A stretch of 64,000 nucleotides of DNA from Henricia sp. BOLD:AAB3569 (lineage: Eukaryota > Echinodermata > Asteroidea > Spinulosida > Echinasteridae): the NCBI GenBank assembly GCA_037783545.1, contig JBBELK010001359.1:17481-81480 (forward strand), read 5' to 3'. Made by a program: the position numbers and the translations under genes. Shown here in pieces: positions 35,800 through 46,095 of this stretch. Numbering within the stretch: the first letter of the stretch is position 1; each line of letters opens with the position of its first letter. Below the pieces are notes generated by a model. The model did not search any database. It was not told the origin of the DNA and saw nothing but the letters and a program-made list of their open reading frames with translations.

Positions 35800-37741
35800 A
35801 GGTAGCACCCAGCTATTAATCACGTGATGTGTATCACGTGATGATAAACACATGCGCGATGATAACCGTTTCTCCTTTGTTTATTCAGAGACGTAAAGAG
35901 AAACATTTATCTCTACGTCTCTGAATAAACCGTAGCACATCATAGGCTAGGCGACGGATGAAGGTCGGAAATAAAGGTTATGGGGCCTGCAAGGGTGACT
36001 CGCCGTTAAAGGAGCGTGTTCAGTAAAAAATGGGTTTTGTTTGTCTGTTTTAACCTAGCAATGAAAATAGCTCCCAAAAATAATATTGACGAGGACAAAA
36101 AATTCAATGCAATCCCAAGTTTGGATGTGGAAGATTTATGAAATTGCTCATAAGTGGTAGCCACAGACCTTTGTGGATGTGGAAGCAAAAAAGGTTAATT
36201 ACTGCACTTTTCTAAAGAACCAGATAAATTATTGTGCAAAACATCGGTCTTTTTTCCGGCAATATACGGAATGAGAACGCGAAATTTCAGAATGGTCATA
36301 AGAAAAATATGAAAAATTATATGGTACCAGTATCAACATTTCAATCCCTGTTGGATACTGCAATGTAGCTGTGAACACTCCCATGGCCTGCAGGTGTGTG
36401 TTTCCCGGGCCACGTAGGGATTTAGTCGCGGACTTGAGCTTCACCTCAGTGAGCCACGGTTCTTTGTCACTGAGTACTGACACGGTTGCTCCGGTATCAA
36501 GTTTGAAGCGGGTCTCGTGTCCGTTGACCAGTATGTCCGCACTCCAGTAGTCGCTTGATCCGGATATTTCCCCGAGGAATGGCAAATCGTCATCTGATTC
36601 CGGCTCATTTTGTATATCGTGTACTCTTGTGCTTTTCTTTGTACCCGTATATGAGGGCGCACTGCGGCACACTGCTTTAAAGTGGCCTTTCTTTTGACAA
36701 TTTACGCATGTAGCATCCTTTGCAGGACATTGTAGACGGGAGTGTCTTTGCCTGCCACACCATTTACATGTGCCCGTGTGTGCGGTCGTTGCTGCTTGAC
36801 TCGCGTTTCTGTTGTGTTGAGGCTGTGCTCTGGGTTTTGGTACATGCGGGTAGCGTTTCACCTGGTCAACATTTGCAGGTTGTTTGGCGTTTCCTCTCAT
36901 AATACCCTGATTCTGTTTTCTAGCCTCCGTTTGGCGGCAGAACTGCACAGCTCGCTCAAGGGTGAGATCTGATTTGGCCTGGAGATATTCAGAAAGTCTA
37001 TCGTCCATAACCCCAACAACAGTTATATCTCGTATCAGTTCTTCTTTCAGTTCACCGTAGTCGCAGTCGTCAGCTAGGCGATATAGCTCATGGATGAATT
37101 TGTCAACCGATTCATCTGGCTTCTGTGTTCGTCGATCAAACCGAGCACGGTCGCATATGGTGATTCGCCGAACATCGTAGTGATCTGGACACGCTCCTTT
37201 AAAGGAGCGCCATGATCACATTTTTGAGCCACTCATTTTTCCCATGGAAATTGAGATTTTGATATCTTATTGTCTGTTAAATTTTTCTCGTTACCATAAA
37301 GAAATTTCACGTTCTCAATCTGTATATATTTCAAGGATATCGCCGGAAATAGACCGATGTTTTGCAAAATAATTTATCTGGTTCCATTGAACAGTGCAGT
37401 AATTCACCATTTTGCTTCCACAGTCATCCAAACTGGGGATTGCATTAAAACAAATTCCCCGTCGATATTATTTTTGGGAGGTATTAATTGTATGATTGCT
37501 AAGTTAAAACAGACAAACAAAACCCTTTTTTTTTTTACTGAAAACGCTCCTTTAACGGCGAGTCACCCTTGCGGGCCCCATAACCTTTATTTCTGACTTT
37601 CATCCGTCGCCCATCCTATGGTGTGGTATGGTTTATTCATTTATGTCACGCCTAAATAAACAATGGAGAAACGGTTATCATCTCGCACGTGTTTCTCATC
37701 ACGTGATACACATCACGTGATTAATAGCTGGGTGCTACCCA
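35800..37741. mobile_element. 1.9-kb composite element with arms of about 400-460 bp
   Basis: Left arm 35800-36265 and right arm 37337-37741 are diverged inverted repeats. Outer ends read GGTAGCACCCAGC and its complement, and both carry ATCACGTGATG pairs, AACCGTTTCTCC, GGCGAGTCACCC and TAAAACAGACAAACAAAACC. The interior (36266-37196) is a gag-protease fragment on the minus strand, plus 140 bp of unassigned sequence. No clear target duplication is seen. The long arms around unrelated coding sequence suggest a fold-back DNA transposon that picked up a piece of an LTR element; a retroelement insertion that later decayed is the alternative. Confidence 0.75.
36229..37196 (-). pseudogene. Gag-protease fragment of a Ty3/gypsy-type LTR element (fossil)
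   Basis: On the minus strand the sequence encodes the end of a gag capsid region (RRTQKPDESVDKFIHELY), two CCHC-type zinc knuckles (CKWCGRQRHSRLQC and CVNCQKKGHFKAVC) and an aspartic protease start (FKLDTGATVSVLS). This order is that of Ty3/gypsy gag-pro. It belongs to a different family from the element at 38.1-45.2 kb, whose gag has one knuckle. No LTRs, reverse transcriptase or integrase accompany it: it is a partial, broken fossil held between the arms of the composite element. Confidence 0.85.
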
Positions 37742-37759
37742 CTATTCCGTTTACGCACA

Positions 37760-37925
37760 TATATTGAAAGATCATGCCCACATATCACGTCTCCTGTGTG
37801 GAATATGTTGACGGGAACCAGTCTAGAACACCGCACACATAGTAAAGGCTAGACTGTTTCCCGTTCCCTGTACGAGGTATCCAGACGTAATATATTGGGA
37901 CGGAAACCAGTCTAATTAAAGGCGA
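37760..37925. repeat. Second cluster of GGGAACCAGTCTA motifs
   Basis: Copies at about 37796-37825, 37848-37862 (inverted, decayed) and 37890-37915, mirroring the 35.6-35.76 kb cluster on the other side of the composite element. The order TTGAAAGATCAT then the motif also matches in inverse, so the clusters may be outer parts of the same fold-back unit. Confidence 0.6.
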
Positions 37926-37942
37926 CCCCAACTATGGCTGTA

Positions 37943-38099
37943 CATATTGTTATTTTTACGGCTTCCGGAAATGCTCGAAAACTAGATGGAAAGTTAGGCA
38001 CGATTTTACACACATATGCCGCGCTTTTTCAATGATGTTGTAATATCGTTAAAGGGAAAAATTCCCCATTTTGTTTCCTTTTAATCAGTGAGAACATAT
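37943..38099 (+). repeat. Fold-back arm interrupted by the LTR retrotransposon (left)
   Basis: Inverted, clearly related but diverged match to 45808-45965: both share ACGGCTTCCGGAAATG, AAGTTAGGCA, GCCGCGCTT/GCTGCGCTT and GGAAAAATT. The retrotransposon begins directly after this arm. Confidence 0.65.
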
Positions 38100-38740
38100 T
38101 GTAACCAACCGACTTGGTAAAGTCGATTGCTTACTTACTTAAATTTGTATTGTACTAATTTCAACATGCGAAACCTTTAGAACTTTTCTGGAATGTATGA
38201 ATATTCAGTAGCCTCCAGCGTTAAGATATTTTCGTTGTTTGGCTACTGGAAGGTTCTTGTCGCCTTTTGTCCCGCCCACGAGTGGAACGCTTGTGTTCAC
38301 TCAAGCAGTTTGCCTTACGCAGCGCGAAATTCAGCGTTCATTCCCTGCACGTGCCACCGTCGGAGAGGGCTGGGTAGAGCAAGTGTTATATTCTACGTTC
38401 ACTTTCGTTGTTGAGTTTGGCCCGTATTTGTTTTCTGCGTTATTATTTATTGGCCTTTTTTTGCTCTAGACGCTTCCCTGTAACAACCATCGTGTATGCA
38501 GGAGAATATTCCGTTAGTGTACATTCTACCTATGGGTTTAGATTGACCAGCAGCCGTTCTTAGCCCCCTCGATGTTCTCGAAGGCTCCTCCCCTCGTTGT
38601 CTGGTAGCCTTGTTATGGCCCCGTTACGGCCGTGTTAAGCCTATAACTTTGGGGGTCCTGATTCAATAAAACATGTTGTCAGACCTGAAACTCAGTGGCA
38701 CCAGTTGTGCTCTTTACCACCTTGAGTCCGCTTGGTTACA
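38100..38740 (+). repeat. 5' LTR
   Basis: 641 bp starting TGTAACCAACCGACTTGG and ending GCTTGGTTACA, so the ends are the usual TG...CA and form a short inverted repeat (TGTAACCAA with TTGGTTACA). The primer site follows two bases later. Confidence 0.9.
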
Positions 38741-38742
38741 CA

Positions 38743-38759
38743 TGGCGTAGTCGGCAGGG
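38743..38759 (+). promoter_or_regulatory. Primer-binding site, tRNA-Ser
   Basis: TGGCGTAGTCGGCAGG is complementary to the 3' end of animal tRNA-Ser (…CCTGCCGACTACGCCA). tRNA-Ser priming is known for several Ty3/gypsy lineages, among them Mag-like elements. Confidence 0.8.
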
Positions 38760-39149
38760 TTTGACAACTTGAGACTTTATTTTTTTATAAATCCATACCC
38801 CAAGTATACAAGGCTACCAGAACCACTGTCCAGTCGCCCGGCGTCAAATGACGGAAGATTTGCATTATCAGAGGATGGACTCCAGGCGTGTCGTGACATC
38901 GCAGTGGAGTGGACGAGTTCCAACTGCTGGACGTGGACTGATTGACGAGGTTCGGTTGACGTAGGCCTACGTGGATTTTGCACGGATGAACTATGACGCC
39001 TCCACTTGATCCAGTTTAGTACAAGTAGGCCCTACACCGATTGGGTACAGTTGTACAATTTTAAAGTATGTATTAACATGAGTATTGGCTTATTGAGATG
39101 AAAAGAGTTTCGTAGTCCCCCACATAGATTTTGTTGATTAGAATTAACC

Positions 39150-40214
39150 ATGGCAACTAAGGACGACGTAGACTTTTTAATTGAAAGAATTGACAAACTG
39201 AGTGTGGAAATAGAACATGTATCGGGTCTTAAGAAAGAACCTGGTTCTCCTGCATATGTGCTCATGCCATCACAAAAAAAGATCAAGTCCTTTACTGGTA
39301 GAGAGCAGGATATAAGTTTGGAAGACTGGCTTTGTGATATACACGCATCAATTGCATCTAGACCTCTTAATAACGAGGATAAAGTGCACTTTATGTTCCA
39401 GCATCTAGAGGGGGCTGCCAGAGAGGAGGTTAAACTCCGCCCCTTGAGTGACCGTAACACTGTTGATAAATTGGTTTCAATTTTACACAAAGTGTTTGGA
39501 GTCAAAGCAACTGGCGTACAGTTGCAAAGACAGTTCTTTGAATGTAAACAGAAACCGTCACAGTCTCTTAGAGATTTTTCCCACCATTTGATGGAGATAC
39601 TAAAAAAGGTCACGATCAAGTGTCCTCATATGAGTTCGTCTTGGGATCGTTTGTTATGTGAACAATTTTCAGAGGGAGTTAGTGACCAGGTTTTGCGAAA
39701 ACATCTAAAGAAACAGTTAAGAGATAACCAAAGTTTGTCTTTTCTTAAGCTACGTCGTGAGGCAACAGAATGGGCCGAGGAGGATACTGATGTGGACTCG
39801 AAAGGCAAAGCCACTGTCGAGGAGACGCGAGGTCTGGCTAGGTCCGGCGTTTCAGAGGAAGTTAAGCAGATGCGGCATTTACTTGAGGAGCAACGGCAAC
39901 TCATTAAGGACCAGCAATTGCAAATCAACCAGCTCTTCAAAGTAAAATCGGAAACGGTTGTACGCGAAACTTCGTCTCCACCAAGCGCGACACAATCGGA
40001 TCGTGGTGCCATTTCATCTCCTGCGCCTAACCGTCCTCGACCATTTTGTGACTATTGTCAACGGCGAGGCCACCGTGCGTCCTCTTGTTTCAAGAAGCAG
40101 CTGTCAGATGCCCAAGCTGAGCTAGCAGAGTATCGAAAGGCTGAAGCTGTTCGTCACACCGCTGAGTGGTACAAGAATACGGAGGAAACCCCAAAGACTT
40201 CGTCGTCAAACTAG
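39150..40214 (+). CDS. gag: Gag polyprotein of the LTR retrotransposon
   Basis: 354 residues. Residues about 40-200 form a capsid-like helical domain (IKSFTGREQDISLEDWL, LEGAAREEVKLRP, LRDFSHHLMEILKKV). Residues about 235-265 are a probable coiled coil (LLEEQRQLIKDQQLQINQL). One CCHC zinc knuckle, CDYCQRRGHRASSC, lies at about 298-311. This is the usual structural and RNA-packaging protein of the family. It overlaps the start of pol by about 49 bp in a different frame, as in elements that make Gag-Pol by ribosomal frameshifting. Confidence 0.9.
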   Translation: MATKDDVDFLIERIDKLSVEIEHVSGLKKEPGSPAYVLMPSQKKIKSFTGREQDISLEDWLCDIHASIASRPLNNEDKVHFMFQHLEGAAREEVKLRPLSDRNTVDKLVSILHKVFGVKATGVQLQRQFFECKQKPSQSLRDFSHHLMEILKKVTIKCPHMSSSWDRLLCEQFSEGVSDQVLRKHLKKQLRDNQSLSFLKLRREATEWAEEDTDVDSKGKATVEETRGLARSGVSEEVKQMRHLLEEQRQLIKDQQLQINQLFKVKSETVVRETSSPPSATQSDRGAISSPAPNRPRPFCDYCQRRGHRASSCFKKQLSDAQAELAEYRKAEAVRHTAEWYKNTEETPKTSSSN

Positions 40215-43200
40215 AGCCTCCCACCGACGAGAATCCTCAAGTGGGTAGGATCAAAATGGGTTCAACACATACCGATTATCTAGACCAGACAGATCTTCAG
40301 GATCGCTTTGTTGGGGTATCCCCAACGCTGGACGTAAATATTGGAGGTGTTAAAGCGCAATGTCTCGTGGACACGGGATCGATGGTGAGTACGGTGACCG
40401 AGGATTTCTTCAGAGGTTTCCTGAAGCCTGCGGGAGCCACCCTTTCCACTGACGGTCTCTGGATATCCCTAACTTGCGCTACCGGGTCGAATATCCCATA
40501 CATCGGCTACCTTGAGTTGGATTTCGAAGTTGAGGGGGTTACCTTACCGAGAATGGGCGTCATCGTTGTCAAGAATTCTGAAAACGCGGAACATCGGGAG
40601 TGTAAGCGTCTGGTTCCTGTAGTCTTGGGTACGAACATATTGTCACACGCAATTGCTAGTGGGGTGAATATTGCCAATGGATTACTTCCTCCAACACGTA
40701 CTAAGGCGTCGCTAGTGCACACTGCTCCAGGGGTCTCGACGTTTATTCCAGCGCAGTCTTGGGTTACTGTTTTAGCAACTGGTCAGGAGGGAGTAGTATT
40801 GCCTGAAAGCACTCCAATTGGTATCTTGAATCCGGTGGAGTCTGTCGTCAGCGGTAACTGCCCAGAGGTCCAATTCAAGCAGGTCTCTGTCAATGAAGTT
40901 ATGGTCACCATGGCGGATGAGACTTCTTCAGTGGGACCAAAAGGAAGCTCCGTTCCTGTTGACTTGTCCGAGTTCGACGGTACTGAGGATCAGCGCGCAC
41001 AGATCTGTTCTCTTCTTCACAAACACCGTGACATTTTTGCTGCAAGCCAGTTCGATTTAGGAGATACGGCTACAGTCACACATCGAATCATTACAACGAC
41101 CGATGAGCCAGTAGCCCAGCCATTCCGTCGCATCCCTCCAAACCAATTTGAAGAAGTGAAACAACACATCAGAGATCTTCTTCAGGCAGACATTATCTGC
41201 GAAAGTTACAGTCCTTACGCCTCTCCAGTGGTGTTAGCCAGGAAGAAAGATGGTTCCCTACGCATGTGCGTAGATTATCGTCGACTCAACGCTAAAACCA
41301 AACGTGATGCCTTCCCACTTCCGCGTATTTTGGATTCCTTTGATGCTCCGATAGGTGCCAAGTTTTTCAGTTCACTTGACCTCGCAAGTGGTTTCTACCA
41401 AGTGCGGATGCGGGAAGAAGATCGGGAGAAAACGGCATTTACAACTCCAATAGGGTTGTACGAGTATAACCGTATGCCTTTCGGACTTTGTGGAGCGCCG
41501 GCGACGTTCCAGAGACTTATGCAGAGATGTTTGGGCGATCTGACCTTACAGATGTTGTTGGTATATTTAGATGATATTCTCATCTATTCTCCTTCATTCG
41601 AACAACATTTGGAACACCTAGACCTTGTTTTTACCAGGCTGAAGGCACACAACTTGAAGTTAAAAGCAACGAAGTGCCACTTGTTTAAACGACAGGTCAC
41701 GTATCTTGGCCATGTGTTGTCAGCAGATGGTATAGCTACTGATGACGGCAAGACAAGTGCAGTGGCTGAGTGGCCGGTTCCTCGGACGTTGAAACAGCTC
41801 AGAACCTTCTTAGGATTCGCCAGCTATTACAGACGCTATATACCATCTTTCTCCAACATTGCACGGGAGTTGTATGGCCTGGTTGGGGAGTGTCAAAAAA
41901 AGTCACCAAGCTACTTCCGCGGGCGCTGGAATGACAACTGTCAGCAGGCGTTTGACGAACTAAAGAGCAAATTCACCTCCATGCCCATCCTAGGATATGC
42001 TGATTTTTCGAAGCCGTTCATTGTCGAGATCGATGCCAGCTTGGATGGACTGGGAGCGGTCCTTTCTCAACAACAAGATGGTAAGCGAAAGGTGATATCA
42101 TACGCCAGCCGCACCCTACGCCCTAATGAGCGGAATATGCAACGTTATAGCTCCATGAAGTTGGAACTCCTTGCTCTCACTTGTGCAGTGACTGATAAAT
42201 TCAAGGATTACCTTTACGGGAGTTCGTTCGAAGTATGGACCGATAATAACGCTCTCAGTCACTTGCAGACAGCTCGCTTAGATGCGACGGAACAAAGATG
42301 GGTGGCCAGGCTGAACACCTACGACTTTCAAATTAAGTATCGATCAGGTCGCGAGAATGCAAATGCTGATGCACTTTCCCGGCGACTTCCACGAGATGTT
42401 GAGAGTTTAGAGGACCAAGCCAACGGTCTCCTTCAGAATGTATCTGCATTTCCAATACCTATAGAAGTTCAAGTTGCTGCTGCGGTGGAACATCTGGAAC
42501 TTGCCCCAACTAGAAGTATTCAGGCGGTGTCTTCGCAGGTGTCTGCATTTCCTACGTATTCCAAAGAGGAACTCCGGTTGCTGCAGCAAAAAGATCCCAC
42601 CATCCAGAGATTTCTTCAGTACTTCCATAAAGACCCATCTCCTTCACAGAGGAAACTAGAGGCCCGGTTGGTATTGGTTCTGATAGGACAGAAGGGGAAG
42701 ATCAGCGAAACAGACGGTGTGCTGTATAGGAAGGTTATCCTCAAAGGTGTTGAGATTAAACAGCTTGTCCTGCCAATGTGTTTGAAGCCTACTGTTCTAT
42801 CTTCATTACATAATCAAAGTGGGCATCAAGGTATTGAACGAACCTTTTCTCTTGTTCAGCAGAGATGTTATTGGCCTGGAGTGTTTCGAGATGTCAAGAA
42901 CTGGGTGCAGAGTTGCGAGAGGTGTACCGTTGCAAAGGTTCCATCACCTAAGCCAAGAAATCCGTTGGGTCACTTGATTGCATCTCGGCCTCTTGAAGTG
43001 ATCGCGGTTGATTTTACTGTTCTCGAACCAACCTCGGATCGCATCGAGAATGTCCTTGTTATCACGGATATTTTCTCCAAATACACGTTGGCCATCCCAA
43101 CTCGAGACCAGACAGCTGCCACTACTGCTAAAGTCCTGGTAAATGAGTGGTTCATCAAGTTTGGGGTACCCGAGCGGATTCACTCCGACCAAGGGAGGCA

Positions 43201-44359
43201 ATTCGAGTCCAATCTGATTCATCATCTTTGTTCTTTGTATGGTGTTCGCAAGTCCAAAACGACTGCTTATCATGCACAGGGTAACGCGCAGTGCGAACGC
43301 TTTAACAGAACTATGCATGATCTCCTTCGAACCCTGTCTGAGAAGCAGAAGCGACATTGGAACAAACATCTAGGCGAGTTAGTCTACTGCTACAATGCTA
43401 CCATTCACCTAGCAACGGGATTCACACCGTTTTACTTGATGTTTGGGAGAGATGCTCTTCTGCCCGTTGATCTCCTTCTTGGCGACCAGCAACAGGAGAG
43501 TTGTGACGATTGGGTTTCGCTCCATCAACAACGGATGAAGCAGTCGTACGAGCTTGCCTGTGAGAAACTAAGGTTATCAGCAGACTCCCGCAAAAAGATA
43601 TTTGACCGCAAGTCCAAACCTTACACTTTTGGCATTGGAGACTTGGTCCATCTTAAGAAACACCAATTTAAGGGGCGTCATAAGATTCAAGATGCGTATT
43701 CATCGAAACTTTACCGCGTAATCGATCAGCCTGATTCCGACAATTTTGTCTACTCGATTCAACCGGTAGATGGTTCTGATCATTATAAGAGCGTACACTC
43801 TACAGAATTGAGATTGGCATCGGTTGATAGTTACGACAAAATTTGCACACCAAAGAGGACTCGACAGAGGAAGCAATTAGTCGAGGAATCTAGTGGCTCG
43901 AGTTCGGATTCAGACTATGAAATTATGGTTATTCCTCCAAAGAGCTCTCCGTCAACTCACGATGATGTTGCTCCAGCGACAATTGTTGAACCGCAGTCCA
44001 CTGATGTCCAGACGGAACCAGAAGTTCCCCTACGCCGGACGACTAGACCAACTGCAGGGAAACATTCAAATCCTTTTCACGAGCCTCGCTCAGCTGTTGC
44101 TCGCGAACAAGTCGCTTTTGGTCATGGTCCCAAAATAGATGACACAAAGGTCATGGTCAGTGTAGAGTTGGGAATGGTTGTATTTGTTATGATCTGTCTA
44201 TTCTCGGTATATAATATGCTTTGTGGATTGATCAGTGAATCTCCCCACAGCATATCACTAGGAGTTATTTTAATAGTTTTGGTTATTGTATTTTGTCCTA
44301 ATAGATGCAGGAATTTGATCCAGTCAATTGGGCTCGTAAGACTCTACCTTGATTCTTGA
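40166..44359 (+). CDS. pol: Pol polyprotein of the LTR retrotransposon
   Basis: 1397 codons. Aspartic protease has LVDTGSMVS near residue 68. Reverse transcriptase spans about 310-530 (CVDYRRLNAK, MPFGLCGAPATFQ, YLDDILIYS). RNase H covers about 615-740 (IDASLDGLGAVL). The integrase zinc finger lies at about 880-925 (H-H-C-C ending CERCTVAK) and the integrase core at about 945-1100 (VDFT, HSDQGRQFES and the E of NAQCERFNRT). A GPY/F-like module follows at about 1150-1215. After a low-complexity Ser/Pro stretch the last 70 residues contain two hydrophobic segments (GMVVFVMICLFSVYNMLCG and ISLGVILIVLVIVFC), which is unusual for a Pol C-terminus. The domain order (integrase after RNase H) places it in Ty3/gypsy. 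Confidence 0.93.
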   Translation: MVQEYGGNPKDFVVKLEPPTDENPQVGRIKMGSTHTDYLDQTDLQDRFVGVSPTLDVNIGGVKAQCLVDTGSMVSTVTEDFFRGFLKPAGATLSTDGLWISLTCATGSNIPYIGYLELDFEVEGVTLPRMGVIVVKNSENAEHRECKRLVPVVLGTNILSHAIASGVNIANGLLPPTRTKASLVHTAPGVSTFIPAQSWVTVLATGQEGVVLPESTPIGILNPVESVVSGNCPEVQFKQVSVNEVMVTMADETSSVGPKGSSVPVDLSEFDGTEDQRAQICSLLHKHRDIFAASQFDLGDTATVTHRIITTTDEPVAQPFRRIPPNQFEEVKQHIRDLLQADIICESYSPYASPVVLARKKDGSLRMCVDYRRLNAKTKRDAFPLPRILDSFDAPIGAKFFSSLDLASGFYQVRMREEDREKTAFTTPIGLYEYNRMPFGLCGAPATFQRLMQRCLGDLTLQMLLVYLDDILIYSPSFEQHLEHLDLVFTRLKAHNLKLKATKCHLFKRQVTYLGHVLSADGIATDDGKTSAVAEWPVPRTLKQLRTFLGFASYYRRYIPSFSNIARELYGLVGECQKKSPSYFRGRWNDNCQQAFDELKSKFTSMPILGYADFSKPFIVEIDASLDGLGAVLSQQQDGKRKVISYASRTLRPNERNMQRYSSMKLELLALTCAVTDKFKDYLYGSSFEVWTDNNALSHLQTARLDATEQRWVARLNTYDFQIKYRSGRENANADALSRRLPRDVESLEDQANGLLQNVSAFPIPIEVQVAAAVEHLELAPTRSIQAVSSQVSAFPTYSKEELRLLQQKDPTIQRFLQYFHKDPSPSQRKLEARLVLVLIGQKGKISETDGVLYRKVILKGVEIKQLVLPMCLKPTVLSSLHNQSGHQGIERTFSLVQQRCYWPGVFRDVKNWVQSCERCTVAKVPSPKPRNPLGHLIASRPLEVIAVDFTVLEPTSDRIENVLVITDIFSKYTLAIPTRDQTAATTAKVLVNEWFIKFGVPERIHSDQGRQFESNLIHHLCSLYGVRKSKTTAYHAQGNAQCERFNRTMHDLLRTLSEKQKRHWNKHLGELVYCYNATIHLATGFTPFYLMFGRDALLPVDLLLGDQQQESCDDWVSLHQQRMKQSYELACEKLRLSADSRKKIFDRKSKPYTFGIGDLVHLKKHQFKGRHKIQDAYSSKLYRVIDQPDSDNFVYSIQPVDGSDHYKSVHSTELRLASVDSYDKICTPKRTRQRKQLVEESSGSSSDSDYEIMVIPPKSSPSTHDDVAPATIVEPQSTDVQTEPEVPLRRTTRPTAGKHSNPFHEPRSAVAREQVAFGHGPKIDDTKVMVSVELGMVVFVMICLFSVYNMLCGLISESPHSISLGVILIVLVIVFCPNRCRNLIQSIGLVRLYLDS

Positions 44360-44840
44360 ACTTCACTGGCAGTGCAGCGTCTTGTGCCCGTAGACCGAAT
44401 TTGGTGAGTTGCACAATGGCTGGTTATCTATTTTTCCCTTTTTTTTTAAAAAGATTAAAATCGAATTTTACGATGGCCATGTTAGAGTTTTTGCTCGATT
44501 CTTGGGTTTTGCCCAGGACATGGTAGACGTCGTGCCGGTTTAGTTTTTTTTGGGGGAAAATTATTGGTTTTGACCGGTCAGCCATTGTGTGGAAACCGCC
44601 CAGTTTGGTAAACGTGGTTCAGACGTAGGGAATTTGTAAATAGCAAGTACTGAGTGTTTAAAAACGTGTATTTTTTGGTGAATTTGAATGTTAGAGGTTA
44701 TCATTGCAATAAGATTTATGTCTTGTTCTAAGATGACGAAATTCTATGTATTTAATGTATAAAAAAAATTCAGGTCGCGTGAAGTGTTTAGGGACCTATA
44801 TTTTTTCATGTGGCTTTGGAAACTTCAATTCTGGGGTGTG

Positions 44841-45158
44841 TGTAACCAACCGACTTGGTAAAGTCGATTGCTTACTTACTTAAATTTGTATTGTACTAAT
44901 TTCAACATGCGAAACCTTTAGAACTTTTCTGGAATGTATGAATATTCAGTAGCCTCCAGCGTTAAGATATTTTCGTTGTTTGGCTACTGGAAGGTTCTTG
45001 TCGCCTTTTGTCCCGCCCACGAGTGGAACGCTTGTGTTCACTCAAGCAGTTTGCCTTACGCAGCGCGAAATTCAGCGTTCATTCCCTGCACGTGCCACCG
45101 TCGGAGAGGGCTGGGTAGAGCAAGTGTTATATTCTACGTTCACTTTCGTTGTTGAGTT
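44841..45158 (+). repeat. 3' LTR, partial
   Basis: Begins TGTAACCAACCGACTTGG after CTGGGGTGTG. It appears identical by eye to the first 318 bp of the 5' LTR, then gives way to unrelated sequence. Confidence 0.9.
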
Positions 45159-45807
45159 TATTTTATAGGCCCCCCGAACAATTTGGTCATGGGAAACCTC
45201 GGCCCAATTACATTTTTAAAATGATAGATCGAAAAATAGGCACAAATTCTCCACGGTGTATGTTACACGATCGGAAACATTTTGTCTTTATTGGAAACCA
45301 TGATATACCATTTTTGCACGGGTAATTGCGGGGTTGTCTTTTAACAGATTTTCTAAAACGCCAGATGAACGAACAAAAACGCAAAACGCAGAAATCACAA
45401 CAACGAAGACAATTATCTCTATGTTTGATGGGTGATAATCTTTATTTAATTCCTTCTTGCTCTAAAACTCCCATTTTCTATTACAAAAGGTCAAATTCAC
45501 ACGTTTTTCTTCTTAAGACGACAAAATGTTCTTAGATTGCAAGGAGATTATCTTAGTTATCAGATAATCATACCAGAAACAATGCTTTTTACAATAGTTC
45601 TATATTAGAAACTGGGTTTTAAAAATTACCCCTCGCGAATTTACCCCTGGCACCCCTCGCGAATCATATCCAACTTTACAATGAATAGCGAACTGGGTTT
45701 ATAAAAACTGTGTGCAAGGGGCGTCGATTGGCACCCCTCGCGAATCATAAATTTAATTTGGTTGAGGTTTATCCTGACCAAATCTTTCGGGGCGCTTATA
45801 AAATAAA
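45159..45807. other. No gene seen
   Basis: Short direct repeats of CACCCCTCGCGAATCAT near 45653 and 45741. Otherwise unrecognised and AT-rich. Confidence 0.4.
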
Positions 45808-45965
45808 CTTGAGGACATTATTTACAGATTAGAAGAAAACAATTGTGCAATTTTTCCTTTTTACGATGGTACAAAATCATTTGATAAGCGCAGCATCTAT
45901 GCCTAACTTTTCATTTAGCTTTCAATCATTTCCGGAAGCCGTGAAAATAGCAATTTGTACAAAAT
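45808..45965 (-). repeat. Fold-back arm interrupted by the LTR retrotransposon (right)
   Basis: Inverted partner of 37943-38099 (CATTTCCGGAAGCCGT near 45929, for example). The pair brackets the LTR element. Confidence 0.65.
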
Positions 45966-46028
45966 CTTGCCAGCCGAAATTCCGGCCCGAATTTCGTGCT
46001 AGGTTCCGGCTGGTGAAATATCGCACAT

Positions 46029-46095
46029 ATTTATTTATTGATTCATTCACCACATCCAACAGCGGAAGGACCGCCAATTACAGGAATGGGATCAA
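46029..46095 (-). mobile_element. SINE 3'-end fragment
   Basis: Reverse complement of the last 65 bp of the 30-kb SINE: CCATTCCTGTAATTGGCGGT, CCGCTGTTGGATGTGGT and a decayed (TAAA)n tail are all recognisable. Confidence 0.85.

Larger units (their letters stand above)
38100..45158 (+). mobile_element. Ty3/gypsy LTR retrotransposon, young
   Basis: Parts in order: 5' LTR (38100-38740), tRNA-Ser primer site (38743-38759), leader, gag (39150-40214), pol with protease, reverse transcriptase, RNase H and integrase (40166-44359), untranslated stretch, 3' LTR (44841-45158, partial). The 318 bp that the two LTRs share appear identical, so insertion was recent. There is no chromodomain and no separate envelope gene. 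It looks largely whole, with about one break, at the 3' end. The clade within Ty3/gypsy is not resolved here. Confidence 0.93.

Noticed and set aside
38193-38414. 73-codon frame repeated at 44934-45155
   Set aside because: It is LTR sequence repeated at both ends of the retrotransposon, not a gene.
39032-40012. Two minus-strand frames (195 and 128 codons) over gag
   Set aside because: Antisense shadows of the gag gene with no domain.
42944-43369. 141-codon minus-strand frame
   Set aside because: Antisense to the integrase core.
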